Positions 7,582-17,029 of a stretch of DNA of 64,000 nt are shown piece after piece (within the stretch, counting starts at the first letter, position 1; every line of letters begins with the position of its first letter). The stretch comes from Planctomycetota bacterium (GTDB taxonomy: Bacteria > Planctomycetota > J058 > JAJDCQ01), in the NCBI GenBank assembly GCA_029260755.1, contig JAJDCQ010000065.1:1-64000 (forward strand). Reading direction: 5' to 3'. The notes under the pieces were generated by a model. It searched no databases and was not told the origin of the DNA. It saw only the letters and a list, made by a program, of their open reading frames with translations. The translations under genes were made by a program, and so were the position numbers.

Positions 7582-10149
7582 TCAGTCGCCGGCCCGGGGC
7601 GGGGCTCCGAGCCGCGCGCCGAGGGCGCGCACCTCGGCGAGCTGGCGACCGTCGACGTTGGACCCGGCCGCGACCGCCAGCCGGCGGCAGATGGCGAGCG
7701 ACTCGAGCGACGGCTCGCGCCGGCCGAGGGCGTCGAGGGTGCCCGTGTGGTCGATCCACACCTCGAGCAACCTCCCGATCCGCCACGAGTCGTCCGGGCC
7801 CAGGCCCACGCCGAGGCCGACCGCCTCGGTCGCCCGCGTCAGGAGGGCGAGGGCCGCCTCCAGTCGGCCGTGGGCGATCTCGTGACGCGCCGCCTCGCGC
7901 AGGAGCTGGCCGCGCCGGAGCCCGTCGAGGGCGAACTCGAGGCCGAGGTCGAGCACCTCCGCGACCGAGACGTCGGCGTCGCCGTCCGCCTGACAGCAGG
8001 CCGGCGGGCCCATCCCGGTCAGCCGCTCGATGACGGACCGGAGCACGCCGAGCGCCGAGAAGGAGCGCTGCCGCGCCCACCCGGGCTCCGCGCGGGCCTG
8101 CCGGATCCCCTGCGACCACTCGTCCCCCTCGACCTCGGCGCGGAACGCCTCGTCGACCAGCCAGACCATCCGGGCGAGCCGCGCCCGCTGCTCTCCAGGG
8201 TCGGCCGCGATCGGTAGATCCTGGAGCGTCTCGGCGAGCGCGATCGGCCCGAGGGCGACGCGCGCTCGAAGGTCGAGGGCGGGCCAGTTCACCATCGCGC
8301 GCTCGGCGAACGGGAGGGCGCCCGGGGCGTCCCCGCTCTGGCGCAGGAGGTCGGCGGCGAGGGCGTGGAACCAGACGTCGTCGTCGCCGACCACGGCCGC
8401 GCCCGCGGCGACCCAGGCGCGGATCGCCTCCACCTCGCCCGCCGGGCGCGGCGCGTTGTAGTCCTTCCGGGTCTCCAGGATCCAACCGAGGGAGACGAGC
8501 CGCGCCGGGTCCCGCTCCGCCTCGGGCCGCGCCGCCTCCTCCCGGCCGAGCTCGAGGACCGGCCCGCGCTCGATCCACCGGTGCCGCGTCCGGAAGCGGT
8601 GGGCGTCGTCGGGCTGGTCCGAGTGCCGGCTGAGCAGGGCGTGGATCAGGACGAAGCGGCGCAGATCCTCGGGCGAGCCCGACGACCGGAACGCATCGCG
8701 GTGATCCTCGAGCGCTTCGAGCAGCGCGAGGACCGTGGCGAGCTCCGGTCCGGGCGCGCTCGGCGGGCTCGTCCGGATGTGGAGCCGCGCGAGCCGGTCG
8801 GCCTCCTCCCAGCGCTCCTCGAGGATCGCCCGGGCGGCACCCTCGGCGAGGTGCTCGCGCATCTCCTGAGGGAAGCGCGCCCCGTCGGGGGAGCCTCCCT
8901 CGGCGAGCGCCCGCTCGAGCAGCTCGGCCGCGCGGGCGAGTCGGCCCCGCTCCATCGCGGCGATCGCGGCGCGGGTGAAGAGGGCCGCCCGCTGCTCGCC
9001 GACGAGCCCCGGCGCCGCCCCGAGCGCCTCGAGCGAGGCGGCGTCGATCGGCGGGGCCGCCGCGTCGTCGTCGCCGAGCCACCGGGCGAGGTCGCCGGCG
9101 AGCGCGCCCGACGCGGGCCAGCGGGGCTGCGCCCCGTGGAGGACGATGTGGGCGGCGTGGAGACGACCGTGGCGACGGAGGACGCGAGCGGCGTGCTCGA
9201 TCGCCGGCGCGTCGACCGAGCCGCCGGGTCGGACGAGGTCGGCGAGGCGCCGCGCGCCGTGGCGAAGGCTCGCCTCGTCGCGCGGCCCATCGGCGGTCAG
9301 CCGCGCGAGCGCGACGACCAGCCGCGCGCGGCGCGCGGTCGCCGCATCGGCGTCCTCGGCGTCCTCGAGCAACCCGTCGAGCTCCGCCTCGGGCGCCACG
9401 ACGCTCTCGCCGCGCTCGACGGCGAGCTCGAGCGCGTCGATCCGTCCGGCGAGGGCGGTGCGCCGGTCCGCCCGGAGCATCGTCGCGAGCACGGGGACCG
9501 CGACGGCGAGCAGGGCGAGGGCGACGGCCGCGACGGCGGCCACCGCGCGCGGCGCCGCGGGGCGCCGCACGTCGGCGACGTCCGGGTCGACGGCGGAGCC
9601 GTCCCGCGAGGCCGCCTCGCCGAGGGTCGCCCGCAGCAGCGACGCGAGGACGGCGCCGTCGTCGCGGGCGACCCCGTCGGTCGCGGCGAGCAGCGCCGCC
9701 GCGATCCACGGGCGCCCGCGGGCATCGACCCGCACCGCGTGCGGGCAGCGCGCCACCGAGCCGGTGATGCCGACGGTCCGCAGGACGGCGAGGGCGCCGC
9801 TCACCTCGCCGACGAGCTCGGCCGCCGACGCGGCGCCGACGGGGGCGCGCGCCGAGAAGCGCCCGCCGTCCTCGACCGCCAGGGCGCACCAGGCGCGGTC
9901 GCCGACCACGCCGAGATCGACCAGCGGCGGGAGCGCCTCGGGTCGGCCGTCGCCGAGCGCGAGGAGCCCGCGCTCGTGGCCGAGGGCGCGGAGCGGGGGC
10001 GCGCCCGGGCGCGCCGCGCCGGCGATCGCGACGACGACGGCCCGCCCCGACCGTTCGTGGCGGGCGGCGAGCAGCTCGGCGCCGCCGGCGCGGTCGAGGC
10101 ACCGGTCGACGACGAACGGACCGCAGCGGGATCCTGGGGCGAGCGTCAT
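7582..10149 (-). CDS. Membrane protein with pseudokinase-like N-terminus and helical repeats
   Basis: An 855-residue protein. Residues 8-190 have the spacing of a Ser/Thr kinase domain with the catalytic residues lost. GPFVVDRCLDRAGGAELLAA resembles a decayed Gly-loop; the VAIK lysine is replaced (VVVAIA near 42). No HRD is present, and VDARGRPWIAAALLA near 141-155 sits where a kinase would show the catalytic loop and DFG. GAVLASLLRATLGEA resembles the DVYALG-type helix. One transmembrane helix (about 201-224) is followed by roughly 600 residues of Ala/Arg/Leu-rich helices of TPR type. The ATG overlaps the stop of the intact kinase gene (ATGA), so the two proteins should be made together. The pseudokinase reading is inference; the membrane topology is seen directly. 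Confidence 0.75.
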   Translation of the reverse strand: MTLAPGSRCGPFVVDRCLDRAGGAELLAARHERSGRAVVVAIAGAARPGAPPLRALGHERGLLALGDGRPEALPPLVDLGVVGDRAWCALAVEDGGRFSARAPVGAASAAELVGEVSGALAVLRTVGITGSVARCPHAVRVDARGRPWIAAALLAATDGVARDDGAVLASLLRATLGEAASRDGSAVDPDVADVRRPAAPRAVAAVAAVALALLAVAVPVLATMLRADRRTALAGRIDALELAVERGESVVAPEAELDGLLEDAEDADAATARRARLVVALARLTADGPRDEASLRHGARRLADLVRPGGSVDAPAIEHAARVLRRHGRLHAAHIVLHGAQPRWPASGALAGDLARWLGDDDAAAPPIDAASLEALGAAPGLVGEQRAALFTRAAIAAMERGRLARAAELLERALAEGGSPDGARFPQEMREHLAEGAARAILEERWEEADRLARLHIRTSPPSAPGPELATVLALLEALEDHRDAFRSSGSPEDLRRFVLIHALLSRHSDQPDDAHRFRTRHRWIERGPVLELGREEAARPEAERDPARLVSLGWILETRKDYNAPRPAGEVEAIRAWVAAGAAVVGDDDVWFHALAADLLRQSGDAPGALPFAERAMVNWPALDLRARVALGPIALAETLQDLPIAADPGEQRARLARMVWLVDEAFRAEVEGDEWSQGIRQARAEPGWARQRSFSALGVLRSVIERLTGMGPPACCQADGDADVSVAEVLDLGLEFALDGLRRGQLLREAARHEIAHGRLEAALALLTRATEAVGLGVGLGPDDSWRIGRLLEVWIDHTGTLDALGRREPSLESLAICRRLAVAAGSNVDGRQLAEVRALGARLGAPPRAGD

Positions 10150-13100
10150 CGGCTGCCCTCCCCGCCCAGCGTCTCGAGCCGGCGCCGCACCTCCTCGTCG
10201 TCGCCGAGCTCCGGCGTGATCATCAGCGCCCGATCGAGGTCGGCCAGGGCGCCCGCCCGGTCGCCGCTCCGCTCGCGGACCCGGCTTCGCATCCTCCAGG
10301 AGTCGGCGCGCTCCGGCGCCAGGCGGACGAGCTCGTCGGCGTCCGCGAGCGCCCCCTTCGGATCGCCGGAGCGGCTCCGGAGCTCCGCCCGGACGGTCCG
10401 CGCCCGCGCGTCGGTCGGGACGAGGTCGCAGGCGCGGTCGGCGTCCTCGAGCGCTTCGGCGAGCCGGCCGAGGGCCGCCCTCGCCGCGGCGCGGCCGCGC
10501 CAGCCCTTGGCGTCGAACGGGGCGATCTCGATCGCGCGAGTGTGGTCCGCCTCGGCGCCCGCGGCGTCGCCCGCGAGGACGCGCGCCTCGCCGCGCGGGT
10601 TGATCACGGCCGGGTCGCCCCGATAGTCGAGGGCGATCGCCCGGTCGTGGGCGGCGAGCGCCTCGTCGATCCTGCCGAGCGCGACGAGGGCGTCGCCGAG
10701 CGTCGTCCAGAGGTCGGGGTCGCCCGGCCGACCACGGATGGCGCGGACGACCTCGGCCCGCGCCTCCTCGTGGCGTCCGAGGGCGGCCAGGACCCGACCG
10801 CGCGTGTGCCGGATGTCGACGTCGTAGGGCCAGCGCCGGAGCGCCGCGTCGGCCGTCGCCAGGGCGGCGTCCGCGTCGCCGCGGGCGAGGAGGACCCGGG
10901 TCATCAGCGCCTCCCCCCAGGGCTCGGAGTCGTCGTCGGCGGTCGCGAGGACGCGGGCCCGCTCGGCGTGGGCGAGGGCGCCGGCGACATCGCCCAGGAT
11001 CAGCCGCAACTCGCCGCTCTCGCGCCACATCACGGGGTCGGACGGGTCGAGCTCGAGGGCGCGCCGCATGGCGCTCCGAGCCCCCTCGGCGTCGCCGGCG
11101 CGGGCGAGGAGCGCGCCCCGGTACGAGAACGCGACCGGGCTCTTCGGGGCGAGGACGAGCGCCTGATCGATCGCCGCCAGCGCCTCGTCGGGCTCACCGG
11201 CGTGAAAGCGAAACCACGCCGTCCAGAGCCACGCCCGCGCCTCGTCGCCGTCGAGCCGGATGACGTGCTCCAGGTCCCCGAGGGCGGCCGGAAGCGCGCC
11301 GAGTCGCCAGAGGGCGTTCGCGCGGACGAGGTAGCCGAAGCCGAGCCTGGGGTTGGCGGCGATCGCGGCCGAGGCGTCGAGGAACCCGCCGAAGGGGTCG
11401 CCGAGGGCGATCCGGTTGCTGCCGCGGTTGCCGAGGAAGGCGGCGTTCTCGACGTCGAGCGCGATCGCCTTCGTCAGGAAGCCGACGGTCTCGAGCGCGT
11501 CCGGGTCGACCAGGGCGCGGCGCGCGTAGAGGGCCGGGGAGTCGGGTCGCAGCCGGATGGCCGCGTCGAGGTCGGCCTTGGCGCCCTCGATGTCGCCGAG
11601 CGCGTAGCGACGCATGGCCCGCTCCTCGTAGCCCTGGCTCGTCTCGGAGGTGAGCTCGGGCGGGTCGAGCCGGCGGAGGTAGGGTCGGAGGTGGCGCCAG
11701 TAGTTGCCGTTGGCGTCGAAGTACCACTCGCTGCCGAGGACGATCCGGCTCGCGTCGGGACCGCCGAGGGTGCACAGGGCGATCGCCGCGTCGAGGGCGC
11801 GCCCCTCGTCGCGCTCCGACCAGAGGTAGCCCGCGATCGCATCGACGGCGCCCTCGCGGATGCCGATTCCGGCGAGCGCATCGCAGCAGAGGCGCGCCAG
11901 GGCGAGGCGGGCGTGGCCGAGCTCGCGCTCCTGCTGCGCCGCGATGATCTCGTCCGGCGCGGGGAGGGCGGTCGGCCCGGCGACGTGGGCGCCGCGGGCC
12001 GCCCGCGCGCTCATCCGCTCGCGGGCGTCGGTCAGGGTTCGCTCCAGCTCGCGGTCCGGCAGCTCGCCCGGCGGCAAGGCGAGCCACCGGTCGACGGCCG
12101 CGGCGAGGCCGACGATCCGCGTCTGGCCGCCGGCGAGCTCGGCGCCGCTCGGCCGCTCGGTGGCGAGGAACGTCGCCCGGGTGACGGCGCGGAGCTCCTC
12201 GGCGATCGCGTCGAGCTCCTCGGCGAGGAGGGCGACCGTCGTCGGGGTCGGGTGACGGACGAGGGCGAAGAGGGCGTCCCGATGGGCGCCCGCCCGGGTG
12301 AGCTGGCCGGCGCGGGCCTCGTCGAGGATGGCGGCGACCGCCTCGCGGGGGCCGTCGGCGGCGCGCCGCCGCTCCGCCGCGACGACGCCGAGCGCCTCGC
12401 GGGCGGCGCTCTCGTCGACGCCGAGGGCGCGGGCGCGGCGGAAGGCGCTCTCGGCGAGGCTCCAGCGCTCGGCCGACGACGCGATCTCGCCGCAGGCCAT
12501 CGCCGCCTCGTAGGCGCGCCGGCGCGCGGTCGCGTCAAGGCGGTCGAGGACGAAGACGGCGTCGGCGGTTCGCATCGCCTCGAGGCCGAGGGCGATCAGG
12601 GCGTCGGCTCCGTCGGGGTCGCCGACGGGCGCCGTCGCCGCCGCGCCGGCCGCGGCCACGGCCGCGCGACCTCGCGCCTCGACGAGGTCCGTCCACGTCC
12701 GGGCGGCCTCGCGGCGCGCCTCGGTGAAGACGGCCTCGCGCTGCTCGGCGACGCGCCGGCGCACCTCGTAGAGGCCCGCTGCGGCGGCCGCACCCGCGGC
12801 GACGACGAGGAGCCCGAGCGCGCCGAGGAGCGCGGCCCGCAACGGGCTCCGGCCGGCCCAGCGGCGCGCTCGACCGATCCGGCCGAGGGGGCGGGCGAGG
12901 ATCGCCTCCCCCGAGAGGAACCGGCGCAGGTCCTCGCCGACCGCCGCCGCGCTCGGGTAGCGGCGGGCCGGCTCCTTCTCCAGGCAGCGGAGGCAGATCG
13001 TCTCGAGGTCGGGGTGGACGGTCGGCTCGAGGGAGCGGGGCGCGACGGGGTCCTCGACGATCACGCGTCGGACGACCTCGAGGACGCTCTCGCCCTCGAA

Positions 13101-14180
13101 CGGCGGAGCGCCGACGAGCCCCCAGTAGAGGACGCTGCCCAGGGCGAAGACGTCCGACGCCGGCCCGAGCCGGTCGTGCTCGCCGCGGGCCTGCTCGGGC
13201 GAGAGGTAGCTCGGCGTGCCGATGAGCTGGCCGGTCAGGGTGAGGCCGCCCTCGGCGTCGGTCTCGCGGGCGAGGCCGAAGTCGACGAGGTGGGGGTCGC
13301 CTCGACCGTCGAGGATCACGTTCTGCGGCTTCACGTCGCGGTGGATGATCCCCTGGCCGTGCGCGTGATCGAGGGCGAAGGCGACCTCGCGGATGACCTT
13401 GGCGACGCGGGCGGGCCCGAGCCGGTCGCGCTCGTTCGCCGCCTCGAGCGTCTCGCCGTCGATGAAGTCCATCACGAGGTAGGGCGAGCCGCCGTGCTCG
13501 CCGACCTCGTGGACGGCCACGATCGCCGGGTGGCGGAGCTTCGCCGTGGCGCGCGCCTCGCGCACGAACCGCTCGCGCTGCTTCTCGCCGGCGCGGCCGC
13601 CGAGGATCATCTTGATGGCGACGTCGCGCTGGAGCTCCTCGTCCCAGCCGCGATGGACGACGCCCATCCCGCCGCGACCGAGCTCACCCCGGAGCGAGTA
13701 ACGCCCGATCCGGCCGCGCTCGACGACCGGCGCGTGATCGCCGGCCTCGACCGGAGCCGGGCCGGCGAGCCCGGGCGGCGGCGAGAGCTCGCGCCGGGTC
13801 GCCCCGGTCGGGGCGCGTCGCGCCGCGAGGGTCTCGTCGGGGTCGGCCGAGAGCGCCTCGAGGACGCCGAGCACGAGCGCCTGGCCGTCGGCGATCGGTC
13901 GGAGCGGCTGACGACAGGCGGGGCAGACGGGCGGCAGGCCGTTCGTCGGGAGGACGACGCGGCAGGCGGCGCAGGTCGGCGCGGTCGGGCCGACGAGCTC
14001 GGCGAGCTGACGGGGCGAGGCGACACCGCGCTCGACGAGGACGTCGATCAGGGGACGGCGGCTCGCCCGGGCAGCCTCGGCGCACGCATCGACGGGCGCC
14101 GCCGAGGCGCTGGCGGCGCGAAGAGCGGCCGCCAGGGCCGCATCGGCGCGCGCTCGTTCGGCGGGCACGACCTCCGTCAC
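10146..14180 (-). CDS. Transmembrane Ser/Thr protein kinase with zinc ribbon and TPR tail
   Basis: A 1344-residue Hanks-type kinase. Order: helical segment (about 30-64); four-cysteine zinc ribbon (CAAC at 70-73, CPAC at 86-89); kinase domain about 158-425 with GRGGMG near 168, Lys190 in VAIK, HRDVKPQN at 280-287, DFG at 300-302 and GTPSYLSPE activation segment; transmembrane helix about 446-470; then a long alpha-helical tail with many TPR-type units such as ALGDIEGAKADLDAAIRLRPDS. All catalytic residues are present. GTG at 14180 is chosen because it follows a GGGAGGG ribosome site and leaves room for the divergent gene at 14314; an in-frame ATG further upstream would overlap that gene. It is translationally coupled to the pseudokinase-like gene. 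Confidence 0.88.
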   Translation of the reverse strand: MTEVVPAERARADAALAAALRAASASAAPVDACAEAARASRRPLIDVLVERGVASPRQLAELVGPTAPTCAACRVVLPTNGLPPVCPACRQPLRPIADGQALVLGVLEALSADPDETLAARRAPTGATRRELSPPPGLAGPAPVEAGDHAPVVERGRIGRYSLRGELGRGGMGVVHRGWDEELQRDVAIKMILGGRAGEKQRERFVREARATAKLRHPAIVAVHEVGEHGGSPYLVMDFIDGETLEAANERDRLGPARVAKVIREVAFALDHAHGQGIIHRDVKPQNVILDGRGDPHLVDFGLARETDAEGGLTLTGQLIGTPSYLSPEQARGEHDRLGPASDVFALGSVLYWGLVGAPPFEGESVLEVVRRVIVEDPVAPRSLEPTVHPDLETICLRCLEKEPARRYPSAAAVGEDLRRFLSGEAILARPLGRIGRARRWAGRSPLRAALLGALGLLVVAAGAAAAAGLYEVRRRVAEQREAVFTEARREAARTWTDLVEARGRAAVAAAGAAATAPVGDPDGADALIALGLEAMRTADAVFVLDRLDATARRRAYEAAMACGEIASSAERWSLAESAFRRARALGVDESAAREALGVVAAERRRAADGPREAVAAILDEARAGQLTRAGAHRDALFALVRHPTPTTVALLAEELDAIAEELRAVTRATFLATERPSGAELAGGQTRIVGLAAAVDRWLALPPGELPDRELERTLTDARERMSARAARGAHVAGPTALPAPDEIIAAQQERELGHARLALARLCCDALAGIGIREGAVDAIAGYLWSERDEGRALDAAIALCTLGGPDASRIVLGSEWYFDANGNYWRHLRPYLRRLDPPELTSETSQGYEERAMRRYALGDIEGAKADLDAAIRLRPDSPALYARRALVDPDALETVGFLTKAIALDVENAAFLGNRGSNRIALGDPFGGFLDASAAIAANPRLGFGYLVRANALWRLGALPAALGDLEHVIRLDGDEARAWLWTAWFRFHAGEPDEALAAIDQALVLAPKSPVAFSYRGALLARAGDAEGARSAMRRALELDPSDPVMWRESGELRLILGDVAGALAHAERARVLATADDDSEPWGEALMTRVLLARGDADAALATADAALRRWPYDVDIRHTRGRVLAALGRHEEARAEVVRAIRGRPGDPDLWTTLGDALVALGRIDEALAAHDRAIALDYRGDPAVINPRGEARVLAGDAAGAEADHTRAIEIAPFDAKGWRGRAAARAALGRLAEALEDADRACDLVPTDARARTVRAELRSRSGDPKGALADADELVRLAPERADSWRMRSRVRERSGDRAGALADLDRALMITPELGDDEEVRRRLETLGGEGSR

Positions 14181-14313
14181 GGGGAGCCCTCCCAGGCCGG
14201 CCCCATCGTGATCGGGGCGAAGGGCGAGGTCAACCGAGGGGGGCGGTCTGCTAGAGTTGGGAGGAGGGTCGCCGCGTGACGGCTCGAGGGCAGCGGCGTC
14301 GGAGAGATCGATC

Positions 14314-15141
14314 ATGAAGCTCGGAAGAGAGACCGCGGCCCTGCTGGCGCTCGCCCTGACCGCGTCGGTGGTCCTCAACGTCGCCCTGATCGTGCGTCGA
14401 GGGGAGGCTCCCGACGCCCCCTCGACCGTCCGGGGCGTGGCCGCCGCCGCCGCCCCCGCCGCGCCCGGCCCGGCGGTGGACGGCTCGATCGCGCAGCTCA
14501 CGGCCGAGACGCGCTCCCTCCGCGCGACGGTGACCCGCCTCGAGCGGAGCCTCGCGCAGCTCGGCGCGCGCCTGGGCGATCCGGGCGAGGCGCCGTCGGT
14601 CGCGCCCGCCTCGAGCCCCCCGGCGGAGACGCCGGCGCGAGCCGACGGCGCGTCCCCCGAGGTCTCGGACCTCCTCGACGCGACCGAGCGGTTCGAACGC
14701 TGGAGAGAGCGCCAGAAGCAGGCCCGGGAGCTCGAGCGCCTCGTCTCGGCGGACGAGTATCGCGACTTCTACACCGCCGACGTCGCTCGCCATCTCGGCT
14801 TCGAAGGGGGCGACCGCGAGCTCTTCATCGGCGCACTCGACGCCGCGTGGGACCGACTCGCCGCGGCGGAGGCCGACTACTGGGAGGAGGCGAAGGCGCA
14901 GTGGCGGCTCGCCGAAGGACGCTGGCGGGATTACGAGATGCCGGAGTCCGCGCTCGAGCGCTTCATGGTCGAGCGCGAGGCCGCCCGCATCGAGATCGAG
15001 GCGTTCCTCGACCCCGAGTTCGTCCCCGCCCACCGCCTGTTCGTCGCGCGGCGCGGTGTGGACGAGGTCCTCGCCCGGATGGGCGACACCGGGATCATGT
15101 GGTCTCGCCTCGCCGACGAGACCGGGATCCCGCAACAGTGA
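14314..15141 (+). CDS. Membrane-anchored coiled-coil protein, unknown function
   Basis: A 275-residue protein with an N-terminal signal anchor (about residues 8-27). A short Pro/Ala linker follows, then a heptad-like coiled coil around residues 50-90 (QLTAETRSLRATVTRLERSL) and an acidic, Trp/Tyr/Arg-rich helical C-terminal half. No enzymatic motif was recognised. It is transcribed divergently from the large kinase. A possible promoter, TCAACC-N16-TAGAGT, lies at 14230-14257. The ATG at 14314 follows GGAGAG. It may be an envelope-anchored structural or signalling partner of the neighbouring kinases, but only proximity supports that. Confidence 0.72.
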   Translation: MKLGRETAALLALALTASVVLNVALIVRRGEAPDAPSTVRGVAAAAAPAAPGPAVDGSIAQLTAETRSLRATVTRLERSLAQLGARLGDPGEAPSVAPASSPPAETPARADGASPEVSDLLDATERFERWRERQKQARELERLVSADEYRDFYTADVARHLGFEGGDRELFIGALDAAWDRLAAAEADYWEEAKAQWRLAEGRWRDYEMPESALERFMVEREAARIEIEAFLDPEFVPAHRLFVARRGVDEVLARMGDTGIMWSRLADETGIPQQ

Positions 15142-15160
15142 CCGCGGGTCGCCCGGATGG

Positions 15161-15619
15161 TCAGCGGTCGAGCTCCCCCCGGATCACGTAGCGGAGGATC
15201 GCCGCGACCTGCTCCGGCTCGCGGGCCGTCGCGAGGGCGGCGGCGTCGACCTCCTTCAAGGCGTGGTCGAGCTCGACGTCGTGGAGCGTGACGAGCGGCT
15301 TGCCGAGGGCGGCCGCGAAGCCTGCGTCGAAGGCGGCGTTCCACTGGCGATACTTCGGCCCGAAGCGAACGACCACGACCTTCGCCTCGACGATCAGCGT
15401 CCGGGTCCGGATCGCGTTCAGGCCGGCCCCCTTCCGGTCCTTCCAGAACGCCTCGGCCTCGGCGCCCAGGATCGAGACGCCGCAGTCGTCGCTCGTGGCG
15501 TGGTCGGTGACCGGACCGGTGAGACGCACGGGGAGGTCCGCCCCGGCGACGGCGCTCGTGATGCGCTCCCGCCAGTCGGTGTGGATCTCGCCGGAGAGGT
15601 AGACGGGCCAGCGGTTCAC
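15161..15619 (-). CDS. ytoQ: YtoQ family protein
   Basis: A 152-residue protein matching the small YtoQ family: opening VYLSGEIHTDWRERI, then GPVTDHATSDDCG, the RTRTLIVEAKVVVVRFGPKYRQWNAAFDAG-type core (positions about 75-105) and GKPLVTLHD. Family length is about 150. The fold resembles nucleoside 2-deoxyribosyltransferase-like proteins, but the biochemical role is not established. The open frame extends upstream to 15805; the GTG at 15619 was chosen because AAGGAG lies six bases before it and the conserved family sequence begins at once. It converges on the coiled-coil gene with a 19-base gap. Confidence 0.85.
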   Translation of the reverse strand: MNRWPVYLSGEIHTDWRERITSAVAGADLPVRLTGPVTDHATSDDCGVSILGAEAEAFWKDRKGAGLNAIRTRTLIVEAKVVVVRFGPKYRQWNAAFDAGFAAALGKPLVTLHDVELDHALKEVDAAALATAREPEQVAAILRYVIRGELDR

Positions 15620-15832
15620 GACGTTCTCCTTCGGCTGCGGACGGCACGTCCTGGGAGCCCTCTCGGGCCGGCTACCGCTCAGTGTATCGGTCCGGGGGGG
15701 CCGGATCACCCGGCGGCGCCCCGGGCCCGGTCTCGGCCCGTTGCGCCGGAGGCCGGGCGCTGTCATGGTCACCGAGCGGTCAAGGGGACCGCAGCAGTGG
15801 GCCAAGCAAGGATTTCGAAGGGGGACAGGACG

Positions 15833-16057
15833 ATGTCCATGCGCAATATCACGCTGGTGCTCCTCTCAGCCCTCCTGGTGATCGGGCTGACCGGTTGCCC
15901 GGTCGAGGAGAAGAAGTCGCCGGTCGACGCCGCGACGGATGCCGCGGGTGACGCCGCCGACGCTGCCGGCGACGCCGCCGGTGATGCCGCCGACGCCGCG
16001 GGCGATGCTGCCGACGATGCCGGAGACGCGGCGGACGATGCGGGCGGTGGAGGCTAG
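15833..16057 (+). CDS. Small lipoprotein with Asp-Ala-Ala repeats
   Basis: A 74-residue lipoprotein. The signal peptide ends in GLTGC, with Cys22 as lipidation site. After PVEEKKSP, the rest is nothing but DAAGDAADAAGDAADDAG-type repeats ending in GGGG. The low-complexity, strongly acidic tail should be extended or weakly helical, like small murein-lipoprotein-type spacers, but without the conserved Lpp C-terminus. The ATG follows GAAGGGGGACAGG, a strong ribosome site. A large hairpin follows. Its function is unknown. Confidence 0.72.
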   Translation: MSMRNITLVLLSALLVIGLTGCPVEEKKSPVDAATDAAGDAADAAGDAAGDAADAAGDAADDAGDAADDAGGGG

Positions 16058-16092
16058 ACACCACCACCGTTCGAGCTCGTCTCGAAAATCGA

Positions 16093-16139
16093 CCGGGGCT
16101 CTTCTTCGAGCGCATCGCGCGCTCGAAGGAGAGCCCCGG
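16093..16139. terminator. 21-base-pair bidirectional terminator hairpin
   Basis: A near-perfect inverted repeat with 21-base arms (16093-16113 and 16119-16139, one G-U pair) and a 5-base loop. It is flanked by GAAAA on the left and TTTTC on the right, which gives a T-run on each strand. It lies between the convergent lipoprotein and membrane protein genes and should terminate both. Confidence 0.85.
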
Positions 16140-16161
16140 CTCGTTTTCGGATCGTCGCTAG

Positions 16162-16896
16162 CTAGTCGAAGATGTCCGCGTCCGGGATCTCGCCGCGGTC
16201 GACGGTCTGCTCGAGCGCACGGTAGCGGAGGGAGGAGCGCACGCCGCCGGCGAGGGTCGCGACGATCGCGACGCCGATCACCGTTCCGGCGCAGAAGACG
16301 AAGCCCATCGGGTTCACGAGCAGCCCGACGACCGTCTGGAGCAGAAACGGCGGCGTGAAGAGGACGAGCCCGATCACGCACGGGATCCACACCCGCTCGG
16401 GCACGGTCGTCCGGCCCCAGATGTAGAGCGGCCAGAACGCGAGCGGCGGCAGCCCGATGACCGCGAAGACCAGAAGCTCCGCGGGGGTGATGCGGCCGAC
16501 GCCGCCGGCCATCACGACGGCGACGGCCAGAAACGCCGCCGGAACCGTCGAGAGCAGGGCGACGATCAACAGCGCCCCGGTCGCCCCTCGGGCGGACCGC
16601 TCGGTCTGCTGGAGCGCGAGGCTGCCGGCCTTCGGCTTCGAGACGACGCGCGGCTTCTTCTTCGGCTTGGGCTTGGGCTCGGGCTTCGGCTTGCTCTTCG
16701 CCTTGTCCCGCTGAGCCCTGATCCGCTCGTTCAGACCGTCCGCCTTGGATGCCGGCGCGTCGCTCTCCTTCGCGGAGGTCGGGTCCGTCGCGGCGGTCGC
16801 GTCCGTCCTCGTCTCCGCCTCGGTGGCGGGCCTCGGCGCCTCGGCGGACGTCGGCTCGTCAGCGGCGCCCGAGGGCGTGGTCTCGGCGTCGCTCAT
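16162..16896 (-). CDS. Membrane protein with Ala/Thr and Lys/Pro-rich cytoplasmic region
   Basis: A 244-residue protein. Residues 1-90 are low-complexity and rich in Ala, Thr, Glu and Asp. A strongly basic KPKPEPKPKPKKKPR segment follows at about 78-93, then four hydrophobic helices to about 225 and a short charged tail. The basic segment next to the first helix suggests a cytoplasmic N-terminus that could bind nucleic acid or acidic lipid; this is inference. The ATG at 16896 follows GGAGGCGAGCC. The open frame extends further upstream but without coding character. No family was recognised. Confidence 0.72.
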   Translation of the reverse strand: MSDAETTPSGAADEPTSAEAPRPATEAETRTDATAATDPTSAKESDAPASKADGLNERIRAQRDKAKSKPKPEPKPKPKKKPRVVSKPKAGSLALQQTERSARGATGALLIVALLSTVPAAFLAVAVVMAGGVGRITPAELLVFAVIGLPPLAFWPLYIWGRTTVPERVWIPCVIGLVLFTPPFLLQTVVGLLVNPMGFVFCAGTVIGVAIVATLAGGVRSSLRYRALEQTVDRGEIPDADIFD

Positions 16897-17029
16897 CGGC
16901 TCGCCTCCGGGGGGGATTGATCGGGCCGAGAGGGTCTCTCGCGGACCCTTCCACGTCAACGCCGGCCGCCTCCTCGGGAACGGGACGTCGGGAGATCCCC
17001 GACCCCGAGAGGCCGAGAAGTCGCCCGAG

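Noticed and set aside
10542..14279. A 1245-residue plus-strand frame over the TPR kinase
   Set aside because: It is a mirror of the kinase coding sequence with no recognisable domain or ribosome site.
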